A DNA stretch of 34,965 nt, taken from the NCBI GenBank assembly GCA_011947345.1, contig JAAVTG010000881.1:1-34965 (forward strand), written 5' to 3'. The notes under the pieces were generated by a model. The model saw only the letters and a program-made list of their open reading frames with translations, did not search any database and was not told the origin of the DNA. The position numbers and the translations under genes were made by a program. Positions 20,686 through 30,376 of this stretch are shown piece after piece (positions within the stretch are counted from its first letter, which is position 1; the number at the start of each line of letters is the position of its first letter). The stretch comes from Phytophthora quininea (lineage: Eukaryota; Oomycota; Peronosporomycetes; Peronosporales; Peronosporaceae).

Positions 20686-21394
20686 TGTTGGAAAGCGCAG
20701 TCCGCAAACGCTCTATAGATGCAACGACAACTTGTTATATGCTCAGCTTCTTCCTGACTGAACTAATGTATGCAAAGCCACTAGCCGCCTAGATCTTCTG
20801 ACTACGTGGTCCACTTCAGTAACTACAACCGGTGTTGTGCTCTTGCTAACGGCAGGAGCTCACGTTCCAACATTCGGGGCATGCACGATGGTTGGAATTA
20901 GAGTTAAGCTGTAGTGGGGCGCCACACCACCACGAGTCGGGCTAATTAACGGCGCTGCTCTCTGTCTTACACCTCCAGGAACTGGTAGGCCGCACAGCCG
21001 TCGTAGGCGGTCACGCCCGACTTGTACGAGACGCCGTCCGTAGTGGTGAAGCCCGACGTGATCCACGAGCCGATGGTCTGGTCTTGGCCCTGCAGCAGGT
21101 ACGTGTTGTTCGTGCTGGGCTCCGTCGTGTTAAAGTACTCGCAGGCCTTTTGGTAGAACGCGTTAATGCAGGTGGAGTTGTCCTGCAAGCGGTTGATGAC
21201 ATCGATAATGCCGCCGCGCACAGTGCTGAGCATCTCGCAGTCGCCGTCCGAGTCTCCGGAGCCGTAGATTGGAGCGGAACCATTGTGCATGGGCTTCAAA
21301 ATGGTCTCGACAATCGTCCCTTGCCAGGACCCCACGTGATGGGGTAGTTGTCTTCGAGCACGGGGGTGAACAGGCCAGCCTCGTCAGTCTTGAA
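20686..21394 (-). repeat. Left arm of 0.7 kb inverted repeat
   Basis: The 709 nt here are the reverse complement of 23991-24701 (711 nt). By eye they differ only by three small indels: one G near 20703, GT near 20829, and one G near 21322. I saw no substitution. The arm covers the last ~140 codons of HAD copy A plus ~280 nt downstream, and ends in TTTCCAACA just beyond the coiled-coil gene's first exon. Outside the arms the two HAD genes are clearly diverged. Confidence 0.95.
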
Positions 21395-22303
21395 TCTGAC
21401 GGCGTAAAGTTGTCTTTGGGGATCATGTAACCCAAGCCAAGGATGCTACCGGCCTCGCGGACGTAGAGCTCCGGGGACGCACTGACAATGTACACCTCGA
21501 CACCCGCAGCACGCAGAGCACGCATGATGGATTCCTGGCCATTGAACACGCGAAGACCCTTGTAGAACGGCCCTTCGACCACAAAGTCTCCGGTCGAGGC
21601 GAAGGTGAGGTCTTCAAAGTCCTGGGCCAGGTTCCAGCGGATGCTCGCACGAGCCATTTCACTGACCTCAGCTTCGGGCATGCGGACTGAAGTGTGAGTT
21701 CGCTCATACCGACTCTCATAGCGCACTTGGAGTAGGGATCGCCGCCATCTCGCCACAGAGCGTACAGAAGGAATGCGATCTTGCCGCGGAAGTTGATGTA
21801 CTCGACGGTCTCCTTGATCTCGTCGAGTGTGGCGGTTGCGGACGTGTTGGTAAGGTTGTACGTCGGGCCGATGTAGGCATCGTAGAGCACCTCGTAATCC
21901 TTCTTGGTCTCTTCGATGGCCTTGGCGAACGTCACGTCCGTCCCGTTCACGTCCTGACCGATGACTGTATTGGTGCCGTTGATGAAGCACGGATCACCAT
22001 TCGTTGCGTTGTAGCCCATGGAGAAAATCTCCTCAAACTCCTCTGGTGCGAAGCGCATGATCAAATTGCTCACTTGGTAATAGAGCGTCGTGTACGAGAG
22101 ATCTCCGAAAGTGCACGTGTTGTCCCAGTCGAAAACGGCGTAGGCCTCGCCAGGAGCGCGAAGGTCGTTCACATTCTCCAACAGGTTGGCGATTGCTACG
22201 TTGTTGTAGTCCGGAGCCTCCGCCGCGAAAAATAGCTGTCGGCAGCGACTGAAGATACCGCGAGAGCCGTCGAAAGTGCAGCGATGCCGACGAAGCGAGC
22301 CAT
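20967..22303 (-). CDS. Secreted HAD-superfamily phosphatase, copy A
   Basis: The start ATG at 22303 gives a signal peptide (MARFVGIAALSTALAVSSVAA). HAD motif I is AVFDWDNTCTFGD (DxDNT, with nucleophile and acid/base Asp), motif II is the Ser of VYIVSASPELYV, and motif IV is YGSGDSDGDCEM near the C-terminus. Several sequons (NGT, NATN, NLTNTS) fit an extracellular glycoprotein. About 445 residues. The pattern recalls bacterial phosphorylcholine phosphatases (PchP type); the substrate is inference. The frame is broken near 22241 (one T missing from a T run), 21690, 21413 and 21318, all repaired by copy B. It is head-to-head with copy B, with 0.77 kb between starts. Its last 140 codons lie in the inverted repeat. 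Confidence 0.8.
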
Positions 22304-22334
22304 GGCAGCCACTTGGGAGTGCCAAGATCAAAGC

Positions 22335-22348
22335 AAATTGGGAAATGA
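22335..22348 (-). promoter_or_regulatory. Perfect oomycete initiator of HAD copy A
   Basis: The minus strand reads TCATTTCCCAATTT, matching TCAYTYYNCAWTTT at all 14 positions, 32 nt upstream of the ATG at 22303. It marks the probable transcription start and is a strong taxonomic marker for the window. Confidence 0.85.
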
Positions 22349-23034
22349 TCTGCGGTCGAGACAATCTCAACGAATGTCTGTCTCCACAGCTTTGATGCTG
22401 TATCTTGATCAACGAGGATGTGGAGAGTGGTGGGCGACGTCCTGAGGGCTAAAGTGGATGAGTGCTGGCCTAGCACTCGCTCAAGGAGGACGGCAAGCAT
22501 ATGTTGATGATGCAGTCAGGTTTGAAAGATGAAGTTTCTTTCATTGAGCTGTGGCACAATACCCAACAAAGCCCTGGTAATCATGAAACGATTGCCACGC
22601 CGGTGCGACTAGCACTCATCCAACACATTTACAAACGCGATCCCTGTTTGCAGTTCAACGCGGTCGTAAACTACATGTAGTAAAGCACTAGACACGTCAT
22701 TGCTTTCCACACCAGTGTGAAAGTTGTTGCGATCATGGTAGCGCCATTAGCAAAACTGAAAATTAAAGACGGCGGACAGCTTTCGAGCACGGTAAATTAT
22801 AAGCAGCGAGCGCGGAGTCAGACGTGACGGAGATTGTCGAGACCATCAGATGCTTGCAGTCTGCGCGGAGTTATCGACGATGAGTGCAAATGGAGCACTC
22901 AGCGTTGGTGGCGACTTCCCGCTCCGGCGACCCCACATCCCGATCGGGTTATCCCACATGGGCAGCACTCGCTCGCTCTGTGGTGGAGGACGCTCGACCA
23001 GATCAGAAACTTTTAATCGCGAAAAGGATACTTT
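22349..23034. other. Divergent promoter region between HAD copies A and B
   Basis: About 0.69 kb between the two initiators. The frames that cross it lack signal peptides and domain matches and look like chance extensions. An AT-rich stretch at 22720-22800 and an otherwise mixed composition are all I see; no direct repeat or RNA gene. Confidence 0.4.
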
Positions 23035-23048
23035 TCATTCCGCAACTT
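23035..23048 (+). promoter_or_regulatory. Oomycete initiator of HAD copy B
   Basis: TCATTCCGCAACTT matches 13 of 14 positions of TCAYTYYNCAWTTT and lies 25 nt before the ATG at 23073. It supports that start over the longer in-frame extension beginning at 22884. Confidence 0.75.
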
Positions 23049-23072
23049 GCCCTGGGCACACCACCCCGCGCC

Positions 23073-24417
23073 ATGGCTCGCTTCCTGGGGTGCGTTGCCT
23101 TTACGGCTGTGTTGCTGGCGCCCGCTGTCTCGGCCTCCAACTACTTTATCGCAGCCGAGGCACCGGACTACAACAACAAGGCTATCGGCAATTTGCTTGA
23201 CAACGTTGACTCTCTTCGGGCTTCCAGCGAGGCCTACGCCGTCTTCGACTGGAGCAGCACCAGCATGTTCGGTGATCTGTCATACACCATGGCCTACTAC
23301 CAAGTCGACAGCTTGAGTATCCGCTTTGCCCCCGAGGACTTCGAACAAGTCTTCTCCATGGGCTACAACTCGACCAGCGGCGATGCCTGCTTCGTCAACG
23401 GTACAAACACGATCATCGGCCAGGATGCGAATGGCGCGAACGTGACGTTGGCAGTGGCTACGAGCAATACGGCCAAGGACTACAAAGTTCTTTACGACGC
23501 CTATGTCGCCCCGACGTTCAACCTCACCGACTCGGTGACCAACATCTCGTTGGATGCGATCAAGAAGACCACCGAGTATCAAAACTTCCGAGCCAAAGTG
23601 GGATTCCTGCTCAACAGCATCGAGCTCATGGACGGAGGCGATTGGTATTCGGACTGTGCCCAAACCATCGGGATGAGTGTCCTCCCGCGGTTGTTTGTGG
23701 GCATGACGGAGGAGGAGATGAAGTCTGTTGTCCGATCTGGTCTCCAGTGGAACATGGCCCAAGCACTTGAAGACCTCACGTTCAGCTCAAGTGGCGACCT
23801 GGTCGTTAAGGGTTGGTTCACAAAGGGTATCCGCTTGTTCAACGGACAGGAGGCCACAATGCGAGCTCTGCGTGCAGCGGACATGGACGTGTTTGTGATA
23901 AGCGCGTCGCCTCAAATTGTGACGGAGGAGGCCGCTAACCTGCTTGGGCTTGGGAACATGGTGCCCAACAGCAATGTGTACGCAGTCCGCTTCAAGACTG
24001 ACGAGGCTGGCCTGTTCACCCCCGTGCTCGAAGACAACTACCCCATCACGTGGGGTCCTGGCAAGGACGATTGTCGAGACCATTTTGAAGCCCATGCACA
24101 ATGGTTCCGCTCCAATCTACGGCTCCGGAGACTCGGACGGCGACTGCGAGATGCTCAGCACTGTGCGCGGCGGCATTATCGATGTCATCAACCGCTTGCA
24201 GGACAACTCCACCTGCATTAACGCGTTCTACCAAAAGGCCTGCGAGTACTTTAACACGACGGAGCCCAGCACGAACAACACGTACCTGCTGCAGGGCCAA
24301 GACCAGACCATCGGCTCGTGGATCACGTCGGGCTTCACCACTACGGACGGCGTCTCGTACAAGTCGGGCGTGACCGCCTACGACGGCTGTGCGGCCTACC
24401 AGTTCCTGGAGGTGTAA
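23073..24417 (+). CDS. Secreted HAD-superfamily protein, copy B, with altered motif I
   Basis: The start at 23073 gives a signal peptide (MARFLGCVAFTAVLLAPAVSA). It is clearly paralogous to copy A along its length (NYFIAAEAPDYNN, EQVFSMGYNSTSGDACFVNG, TMRALRAADMDVFVISASP). Motif I reads AVFDWSSTSMFGD: the nucleophile Asp (23247-23249) remains, but the second Asp and the Asn of DWDNT are both Ser (codons 23253 and 23256). In HAD phosphatases the second Asp protonates the leaving group, so activity is probably lost or changed. Motif IV (GSGDSDGD) is present because the last 140 codons lie in the inverted repeat shared with copy A. There is one frame break near 24063 in a G run. The first 300 codons are unbroken, so this is an expressed-looking gene rather than a relic. 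Confidence 0.8.
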
Positions 24418-24701
24418 GACAGAGAGCAGCGCCGTTAATTAGCCCGACTCGTGGTGGTGTGGCGCCCCACTACAGCTTAACTCTAATTCCAACCATCGTG
24501 CATGCCCCGAATGTTGGAACGTGAGCTCCTGCCGTTAGCAAGAGCACAACACCGGTTGTGTAGTTACTGAAGTGGACCACGTAGTCAGAAGATCTAGGCG
24601 GCTAGTGGCTTTGCATACATTAGTTCAGTCAGGAAGAAGCTGAGCATATAACAAGTTGTCGTTGCATCTATAGAGCGTTTGCGGGACTGCGCTTTCCAAC
24701 A
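23991..24701 (+). repeat. Right arm of 0.7 kb inverted repeat
   Basis: Mirror copy of 20686-21394. It begins at TTCAAGACTGACGA inside HAD copy B, includes the gene's end and 284 nt downstream, and stops at 24701, 276 nt before the Argonaute start codon. The spacer between the arms is 2.6 kb and holds the diverged 5' parts of both HAD genes. Confidence 0.95.
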
Positions 24702-24977
24702 CCGAAGGCCTGCCTTCTCATAGCTTTGTCCGCGGCACTCTCGACCAGCGTCGCCAGATTTCGGTCCTTCTCTTCAAGATCGGAGACGCAACGGCAACGG
24801 ACGCGTCAGGTGCATCAACTGTTTCAGGACATGGCATTTCACCGGGTTATCGGTTCTCACTTCAACCACGGTAGTGACGTTTGCCCCCACAGCCACATTC
24901 GACGTATCCATATCGATTTTAACGGGGTGTCATTGACCCAACACCTCATTTCAACCACGTTCCCTTCATTCTTCAAG

Positions 24978-27749
24978 ATGCCAGGACGCCGACAAGCATC
25001 GCAAGGCCAAGGCCAAGGCAACCAAGGCCAGGGTAGAGGTCGTGGTCGTGGTCGTGGACGCGGCCGTGGACGAGGCCCGGCGCCAGCCCAAGCGCCACCG
25101 CCTTCCCCTCCCCTCCTCAAACGCACGCGCCTCCCCTCCGCCAGCGCGCGCGGCTCCTTCCGCCGAGCAGCTGGCGTCCGAGCTCGAAGGTAAGGCCCGG
25201 GTCGCCGGTCCAGCCCCCACTCTGGTGCAGCCGCTGGTGCAGACCCATTTCCCTCCGCGTCCAGGCTTCGGCACCGCCGGGCGAGCCGTCAAGCTCCATG
25301 CGAACCATTTCAAGGTCAAGTTGAACCTGGCTGGAGACGTCTACCACTACGACGTGGCCATGGCCGAGAACGGGCAGAGCTTTGGGAGTGACGGCCCCCA
25401 AGACGCTGGCGGGCAAGATCATGACTGCGCTGGTGCAGGAACTGCGCCGACAGTTCCCTCGCTCCTTCGTGGTGAGCGACAATCGCAAGAACATCTACAG
25501 CCCCGGCAGACTGCCCTTTCAGGTCCAGGAGTTCGCAGACCTGCAGCTGCCGGACGACGGTGGGCGACAGAGGAGTTTCTCGGCGGTGGTGAAGGAGGCG
25601 GACCCGGTGGCCATCCGCATGCAGCAGCTGGAGGAGCTCTTTGCGGGCCGGCTGAACTACACGCCGTACGACGCGCTGCAGGCGCTGGACGTGGCGTTGC
25701 GCCACACAGCGGCGCAGAGGTTCACGGTGGTGGGGCGGAACTTGTTCCACGGGAATGGGGCGACAAGCCTCGGAGAAGGAGCGGAGCTGTGGTTTGGCTA
25801 CTTCCAGAGCATCCGAGCCACGCAGAACCGACTCGTGGTGAATCTCGACCTGGCTGCGACGGCTTTTGTGGAGGAGATGGACGTGGTTGACTACCTGGTC
25901 ACGTCGCTGTCGTTGCGAGCCGTGCCGACAAGTCTGAATCAGTATCAGCACAAGGACTTCGCCAAGGCCATCCGAGGCGTCAAGGTGAACATTACGCACC
26001 GTCCTGGTGTGAGACGTAGCTATCGTGTCAACGGACTGTCGAGGAATAGTGCCGAGAACACGTTCTTCGAGAACGACCAGGGCCAGCGCATGTCGATTGT
26101 TGAGTACTTCCAGCAGACCTATCGAATTCGTCTGCGGTACCCCAAATTGCCGTGTCTACACGTCGGAGCCCCGCAGAAGAAAAACTATCTACCCATGGAA
26201 GTGTGCCACATTATGGCAGGACAAAAGTGTCCTCGCAAGGTGACGGATAAGCAGGTAGCGAACATGATCAAGTTCACTTGCACCAAGCCTGACGCTCGCA
26301 AGCGTTCGATCGAGCAAAAGTTATGCGACGCGGGCTTCAACACGGACCCGACGCTGCGGGCGTTCGGGCTGGAGGTTGAGCCGAGGATGGTGGAGACGAC
26401 CGGCCGCCAGCTTCCGCCTCCTACGCTCGAGTACAGTGGTGGGGGTCGCGAGAGCCCGCGTGATGGAGCTTGGAACATGCGCGGCAAACGGTTCAACAGT
26501 CCTGCACAGTTCCAATCCTGGGCGGTTGTCAGCATGTGCGATCCGAGACGCTGCTCAACGCAAGAGATTCACAAATTCTTTAGCGCCGTTGTTGCCCAAA
26601 TGGGGCAGCTGGGCATGCGAGGCCCGAAAGCGATGCCGCCTATTGTGCAGAAGCAAAATCGACAAGACTCCGTCCGCAGCTTGTTTCAGACCGCAGTCAA
26701 GGATGCTACGAGCACGTACAAACAAACGCCGCAGCTCATTTGGATGATTAATCCTGTCTCGGATGCTCGCTCTTACGGTGAGCTCAAGTTGATGTCAGAC
26801 ACAGAAGCAGGCATGGGCATCGTGTCGCAGTGCATGCTAGCGAAGCACATTCCCAAATGCAATCCGCAATACATCGCCAACATCTTGATGAAGGTGAACA
26901 CGAAGCTTGGCGGCAAGAACGCTGTGATCCAAGGCGGCCTGCCGCGCGTGTCGGCCTCACGTACCATCATCTTTGGGGCTGACGTGACGCACCCCAGTCC
27001 GATGGACAGGACGCGTCCATCCATCGCGGCGGTGACAGCCTCGATGGACGCGAACTTCATTCGCCACGTCGACCATCCGAGCCCAAGGCCACCGCGTGGA
27101 GCAAATTATGGAGCTGCGAGACATGGTGGTCGAGATGATGAAAAGTTTCTATCGCATGACTCACGGTAAGCCGGAGCGCATCGTGTTCTACCGTGACGGT
27201 GTCAGTGAAGGCCAGTTCCACATGGTTGTCAACTACGAGGTGACTGCTATTCGTCAGGCCTGCGCGATGCTCGAGAAGGACTACAATCCGCCGATCACGT
27301 TTGTGATCGTCCAGAAGCGCCACAACACTCGGCTGTTCCCAGACAACGCCAAAGATGCCGATCGCAGCGGCAACGTGAAGGCAGGCACCGTTGTGGACTC
27401 GGGAATCTGCCACCCGATCGAGAACGACTTTTACTTGATGAGCCACGCAGGCCTGCAGGGCACCAGTCGCCCAACGCACTACCATGTGCTCGTGAACGAG
27501 ATCGGCTTTACGGCGGACGAGCTGCAGACGCTCACTTACCGTCTGTGCTACACGTTTGCACGCTGCACGCGGTCGGTGTCGATGGTCCCGTCGGCCTACT
27601 ACTCGCATCTCGTGGCCTTCCGTGCGCGGTTCTTCCTTGTGGATGGCAGTGACACGGCCTCGAACGTCTCGGGCGATACTGCCCCTGAGACGGACACGCG
27701 CATGTACGACGTGCACCAGTCCATGAAGAGCGCAATGTACTTCGTGTGA
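24978..27749 (+). CDS. Argonaute protein, slicer residues intact
   Basis: RNA-silencing effector that binds small RNAs and can cut matching transcripts. The start ATG at 24978 (MPGRRQASQ) opens a Gln/Gly then Arg-Gly repeat tail of ~35 residues and a Pro-rich stretch. Next: N domain ([19 protein letters not shown]), PAZ region ([41 protein letters not shown]), MID ([14 protein letters not shown]) and PIWI. The catalytic tetrad is complete: Asp in FGADVTHPS (26981), Glu in VEQIMEL (27099), Asp in [11 protein letters not shown] (27195), His in SRPTHYHVL (27477). It ends MKSAMYFV. About 920 residues, normal for the family. Frame breaks near 25150, 25390 and 27070 fall where conserved family sequence continues in the next frame. 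The inverted repeat ends 276 nt upstream. Confidence 0.95.
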
Positions 27750-28327
27750 CTAGTGGTTCCATGGGTGTATCCGAGGTGGAGACCGCCATCACCCAAAAGG
27801 CCAAGCTTTTGGTCCCAGTACGTTCGATGATGAGTTGTTAGTTTACTTTCCTCTGCTTGTCTGCGGCGGTGCGCGATGCTCGAGTTGCCGGGTGCCGAGT
27901 GCCGCTATAACAGCCGGAATGCGTGTTGCCAGCGAGGGGTCCGACGGAGCGTGAGCCACGCACGCTTCAAAGGCAGCGATGATGAAATGCTGCTGTCGAG
28001 AAGTTGAGACGTAGGTCGGATCCCTCGTAAGCAAGAAATGAAGTGTGTACGTACAACTTCGCGAACATCGAAAGTTGGAGATATGAATTCCTACCCGAGC
28101 GCTTCGGCTTGCATCTGCAGCTATTGCCTAAGAAGGGCTTGGAAATGACGGAACTCAGCACAAAAACATCGGAGATTTCAGCACTGAGGATGGTATCACC
28201 TACAATGTAGGCGTGACGACGCCAATAACTTTGACTGGATATCTCCTATCCTTTTACTACGTATTTCAACTGAGTCTGCCAGTTGTTGAATCGCGAGCTC
28301 ACTCGATGTGGAGTGTGGTCAATTCGT
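27750..28327. other. Intergenic region between Argonaute and HAD copy C
   Basis: About 0.58 kb. Small frames on either strand have no signal peptide, domain or paralogue in the window. It should contain the Argonaute 3' end and the HAD-C promoter; nothing else is recognised. Confidence 0.4.
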
Positions 28328-28341
28328 TCATTCGTCAAGTT
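28328..28341 (+). promoter_or_regulatory. Oomycete initiator-like element of HAD copy C
   Basis: TCATTCGTCAAGTT, 12 of 14 matches to TCAYTYYNCAWTTT, 32 nt before the first ATG at 28373. The spacing matches that of copies A and B. Confidence 0.5.
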
Positions 28342-28372
28342 GCCTCCCAACTCCCAGCACCATCGACATACC

Positions 28373-29394
28373 ATGACCATGGCCCACTTTCTTCGTGCCG
28401 CAGTTTTGGCGATAGTATTCCTCACCTCTGTCGCCGCCACCGACAACTTCATTGTGGCGGAAGCTCCCGATCACGTCAGCCAGAAAATTGGCGGCTTACT
28501 CGGTAACGTAAGCTCTCTCCGTCCCCCGGCCAAGCCTACGCCGTCTTCGACTGGGACAACACGTGCGTCTTCGGTGACGTGGCCTACGCCACTGCCTACT
28601 ACCAAGTTGAACAGCTCAAGTTTCGCATCTCCCCAGACGCCTTCAAGTCGATCTTCTCAATGGGCTACACCTCCAACAGCAATGACAACTGCCTCATGAA
28701 TGGCATCAACACAGTCATCGGGCAGGACGTGAACAAGACGAACGTGACTCTGGCGACCGCCATCGAAGAAGCTGCAAAGGACTACGAGGTGCTGTACCAC
28801 GCCCACATCGCTCGGATGTACCACCACATCACAAGTGCCCCGTTCACTCCTATTTATCAAGTGAAGACGACCAAGGAGTTCGTCAACTTTCGTGCCAAAA
28901 TGGCGTTTCTACTGCACGCTCTTTGGAGTCGCGACGGTGGAGACCCCTACTCTGAGTGGGCTCTGAAAATTGGCATGGGAGTTCTCCCGTTGCTGACCGC
29001 CAACATGACCGAGGGCGAAGTCAAGTTCGTCGTTCAGTACGCCACCCGCTGGCATCTGGGCCAAGAGCTCAAGACGGAACCGTTCACATCGACAGGCGAT
29101 TTCCCAGTCACGGGCCCGTTCTACAAGGGCCTGCGCATTTTCAACGGGCAGGAGACAATCATGCGTGCTCTACGAGCTGCTGGCCTCGATGTGTATATTG
29201 TCAGTGCGTCACCAGCCAACTATGTGCGCGCAGCTAGCAGTCTCGGCGGCTTGGGATACGAAGTCCCAGACGATCACGTGCACGGCGTAAAATTCAAGGC
29301 CGATGCAGCCGGTCGAGCCACAACTGAGTACGAAGACAACTTCCCCATCAGTTGGGGCCCCGGCAACAAACCTGCGTCTTTGTACCTGAAGTAG
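28373..29394 (+). pseudogene. Secreted HAD-superfamily protein, copy C, C-terminally truncated
   Basis: The start is at 28373 or 28379 (MTMAHFLRAA / MAHFLRAA) with a signal peptide up to VAATDNF. Motif I, AVFDWDNTCVFGD (around 28547-28580), is intact once a lost G near 28530 is allowed for. Motif II is VYIVSASPANYV. The protein reads to EDNFPISWGPGNK and ends at TAG 29392-29394. Past this point only a short LK.MQSGS remnant (other frame) is recognisable, and the last ~120 residues of copies A and B, including motif IV GSGDSDGD, are absent. HAD enzymes need motif IV for Mg2+ binding, so this copy is probably inactive. It shares the plus orientation and initiator spacing of copy B, so it looks like a duplicate cut short. 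Confidence 0.7.
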
Positions 29395-29419
29395 CATGCA
29401 GAGTGGTTCTTGAAAGATT

Positions 29420-29764
29420 GTGAATCAGATGAAAGCACATTTCCAAAAAGGTGTTAGGATTGGCACGGGAAGCGTTGGCGCAGTGGAGCATGCGGACCAT
29501 TCCACATGGATGCATCTATTGAAGCACTATTGCTTGGTGATTTTCGGAAAGGAGGGGCGAGAAGAATTCGAAGAAGCTATTGCGCCTCAATTTCTGCTGT
29601 TAATCGACATGAAACCCAAATGGAATCAAGAGCAAACGTTCAATCACGAGTTGATCCGCTTTTGCCGTTCAATGGACAATTCAAGTCGGGAGTACACCAG
29701 GATTGCTATGCTATACATGACGCTGGGCCATCAAGATTCCGATTCGCGTGTGCAACCGAAGTGA
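29420..29764 (+). CDS. Hypothetical 114-residue ORF of unknown nature
   Basis: ATG-started frame MNQMKAHFQKGVRIG..., with a plausible protein composition (KEGREEFEEAIAPQFLLL, TRIAMLYMTLGHQ). I recognise no domain and no paralogue in the window. It follows the truncated HAD-C directly and could be part of whatever replaced that gene's 3' end, or a chance frame. Confidence 0.3.
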   Translation: MNQMKAHFQKGVRIGTGSVGAVEHADHSTWMHLLKHYCLVIFGKEGREEFEEAIAPQFLLLIDMKPKWNQEQTFNHELIRFCRSMDNSSREYTRIAMLYMTLGHQDSDSRVQPK

Positions 29765-29904
29765 AAGCTACGATCGTCTAGACAACTTTCAAGGGCGGAG
29801 AGGGTCACAGCAGTTTGACGAAATCACTGAGGTCTAGTCAAAACTCTATCCGATGCAGTTTGTGCTGGAGTCCGTTGGGGGGCAAGTTTTGACCAAATCT
29901 ACCG

Positions 29905-30198
29905 CGGATCTAAGAGCATTCGGCGGCTCTGCTGGTGATACTGGAAAATAATTCGACGCTGGAATACCTCAACATGTTGGTCCCATCGGAGCTGCTTCCG
30001 TACCTGCAGCAGTTCAGGAAGTTCCATCGCCAGCCGATCCAGCGAGTGCAAGACCCGCTGCCTCTTGACGTCATGGAGGCATTCCTCAGCGCGCTTTCCC
30101 GGAGCAACGTGGCCATGGACTCGTGCGACCTCTCATCGATCTTTGTCTTCGCGTCTTCTCCTGCGCTGTGTCGAGGCTACTTGCACGAACAAAGCTAG
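29905..30198 (+). pseudogene. Fragment of a leucine-rich-repeat-like protein
   Basis: An open stretch reading ALLVILENNSTLEYLNMLVP, then PYLQQFRKFHRQPIQRVQDP and a helical end, stopping at 30198. The 'ALL..LE.NSTLEYL' phrase is the typical repeat unit of LRR proteins. Neither start nor further repeats are visible: the frame is interrupted just upstream near 29925. It is unrelated to the F-box/LRR family earlier in the window. Best read as a remnant or a broken small gene. Confidence 0.4.
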
Positions 30199-30376
30199 GA
30201 GCAGGTCCGGCAGGAAACCCCATTTACCTCGTCGACCACCGAAAGGCAACTTCCGATAAGATGGGTAAGCGTGGTACTGCGACTATACCCAAATTTGTGA
30301 CGATTGTGGCATTGCGTCACTCGCTGCCTCGACCTTCCCCCTCGATGGCCTCCTCGACGCTCTCCTCGTCGCCCAA

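Noticed and set aside
20860..21283. Long frames antisense or frame-shifted to the HAD genes that occur identically in both repeat arms
   Set aside because: They are duplicated only because the DNA is; their Arg/Thr/Ser-rich content matches frame shadows of the HAD coding sequence.
22884..23072. 63-codon N-terminal extension of HAD copy B
   Set aside because: It lies upstream of and across a 13/14 initiator at 23035-23048, and the start at 23073 gives a clear signal peptide that copies A and C share.
20686..24701. The inverted repeat as terminal repeats of a transposon
   Set aside because: The arms hold gene ends, the spacer holds HAD 5' coding sequence, and no transposase frame or target-site duplication is visible.
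25042..25890. Gly/Arg-rich frame overlapping the Argonaute N domain
   Set aside because: Its middle part is the true Argonaute frame between two shifts; the Gly-rich rest is a shadow of the same gene, not a second protein.
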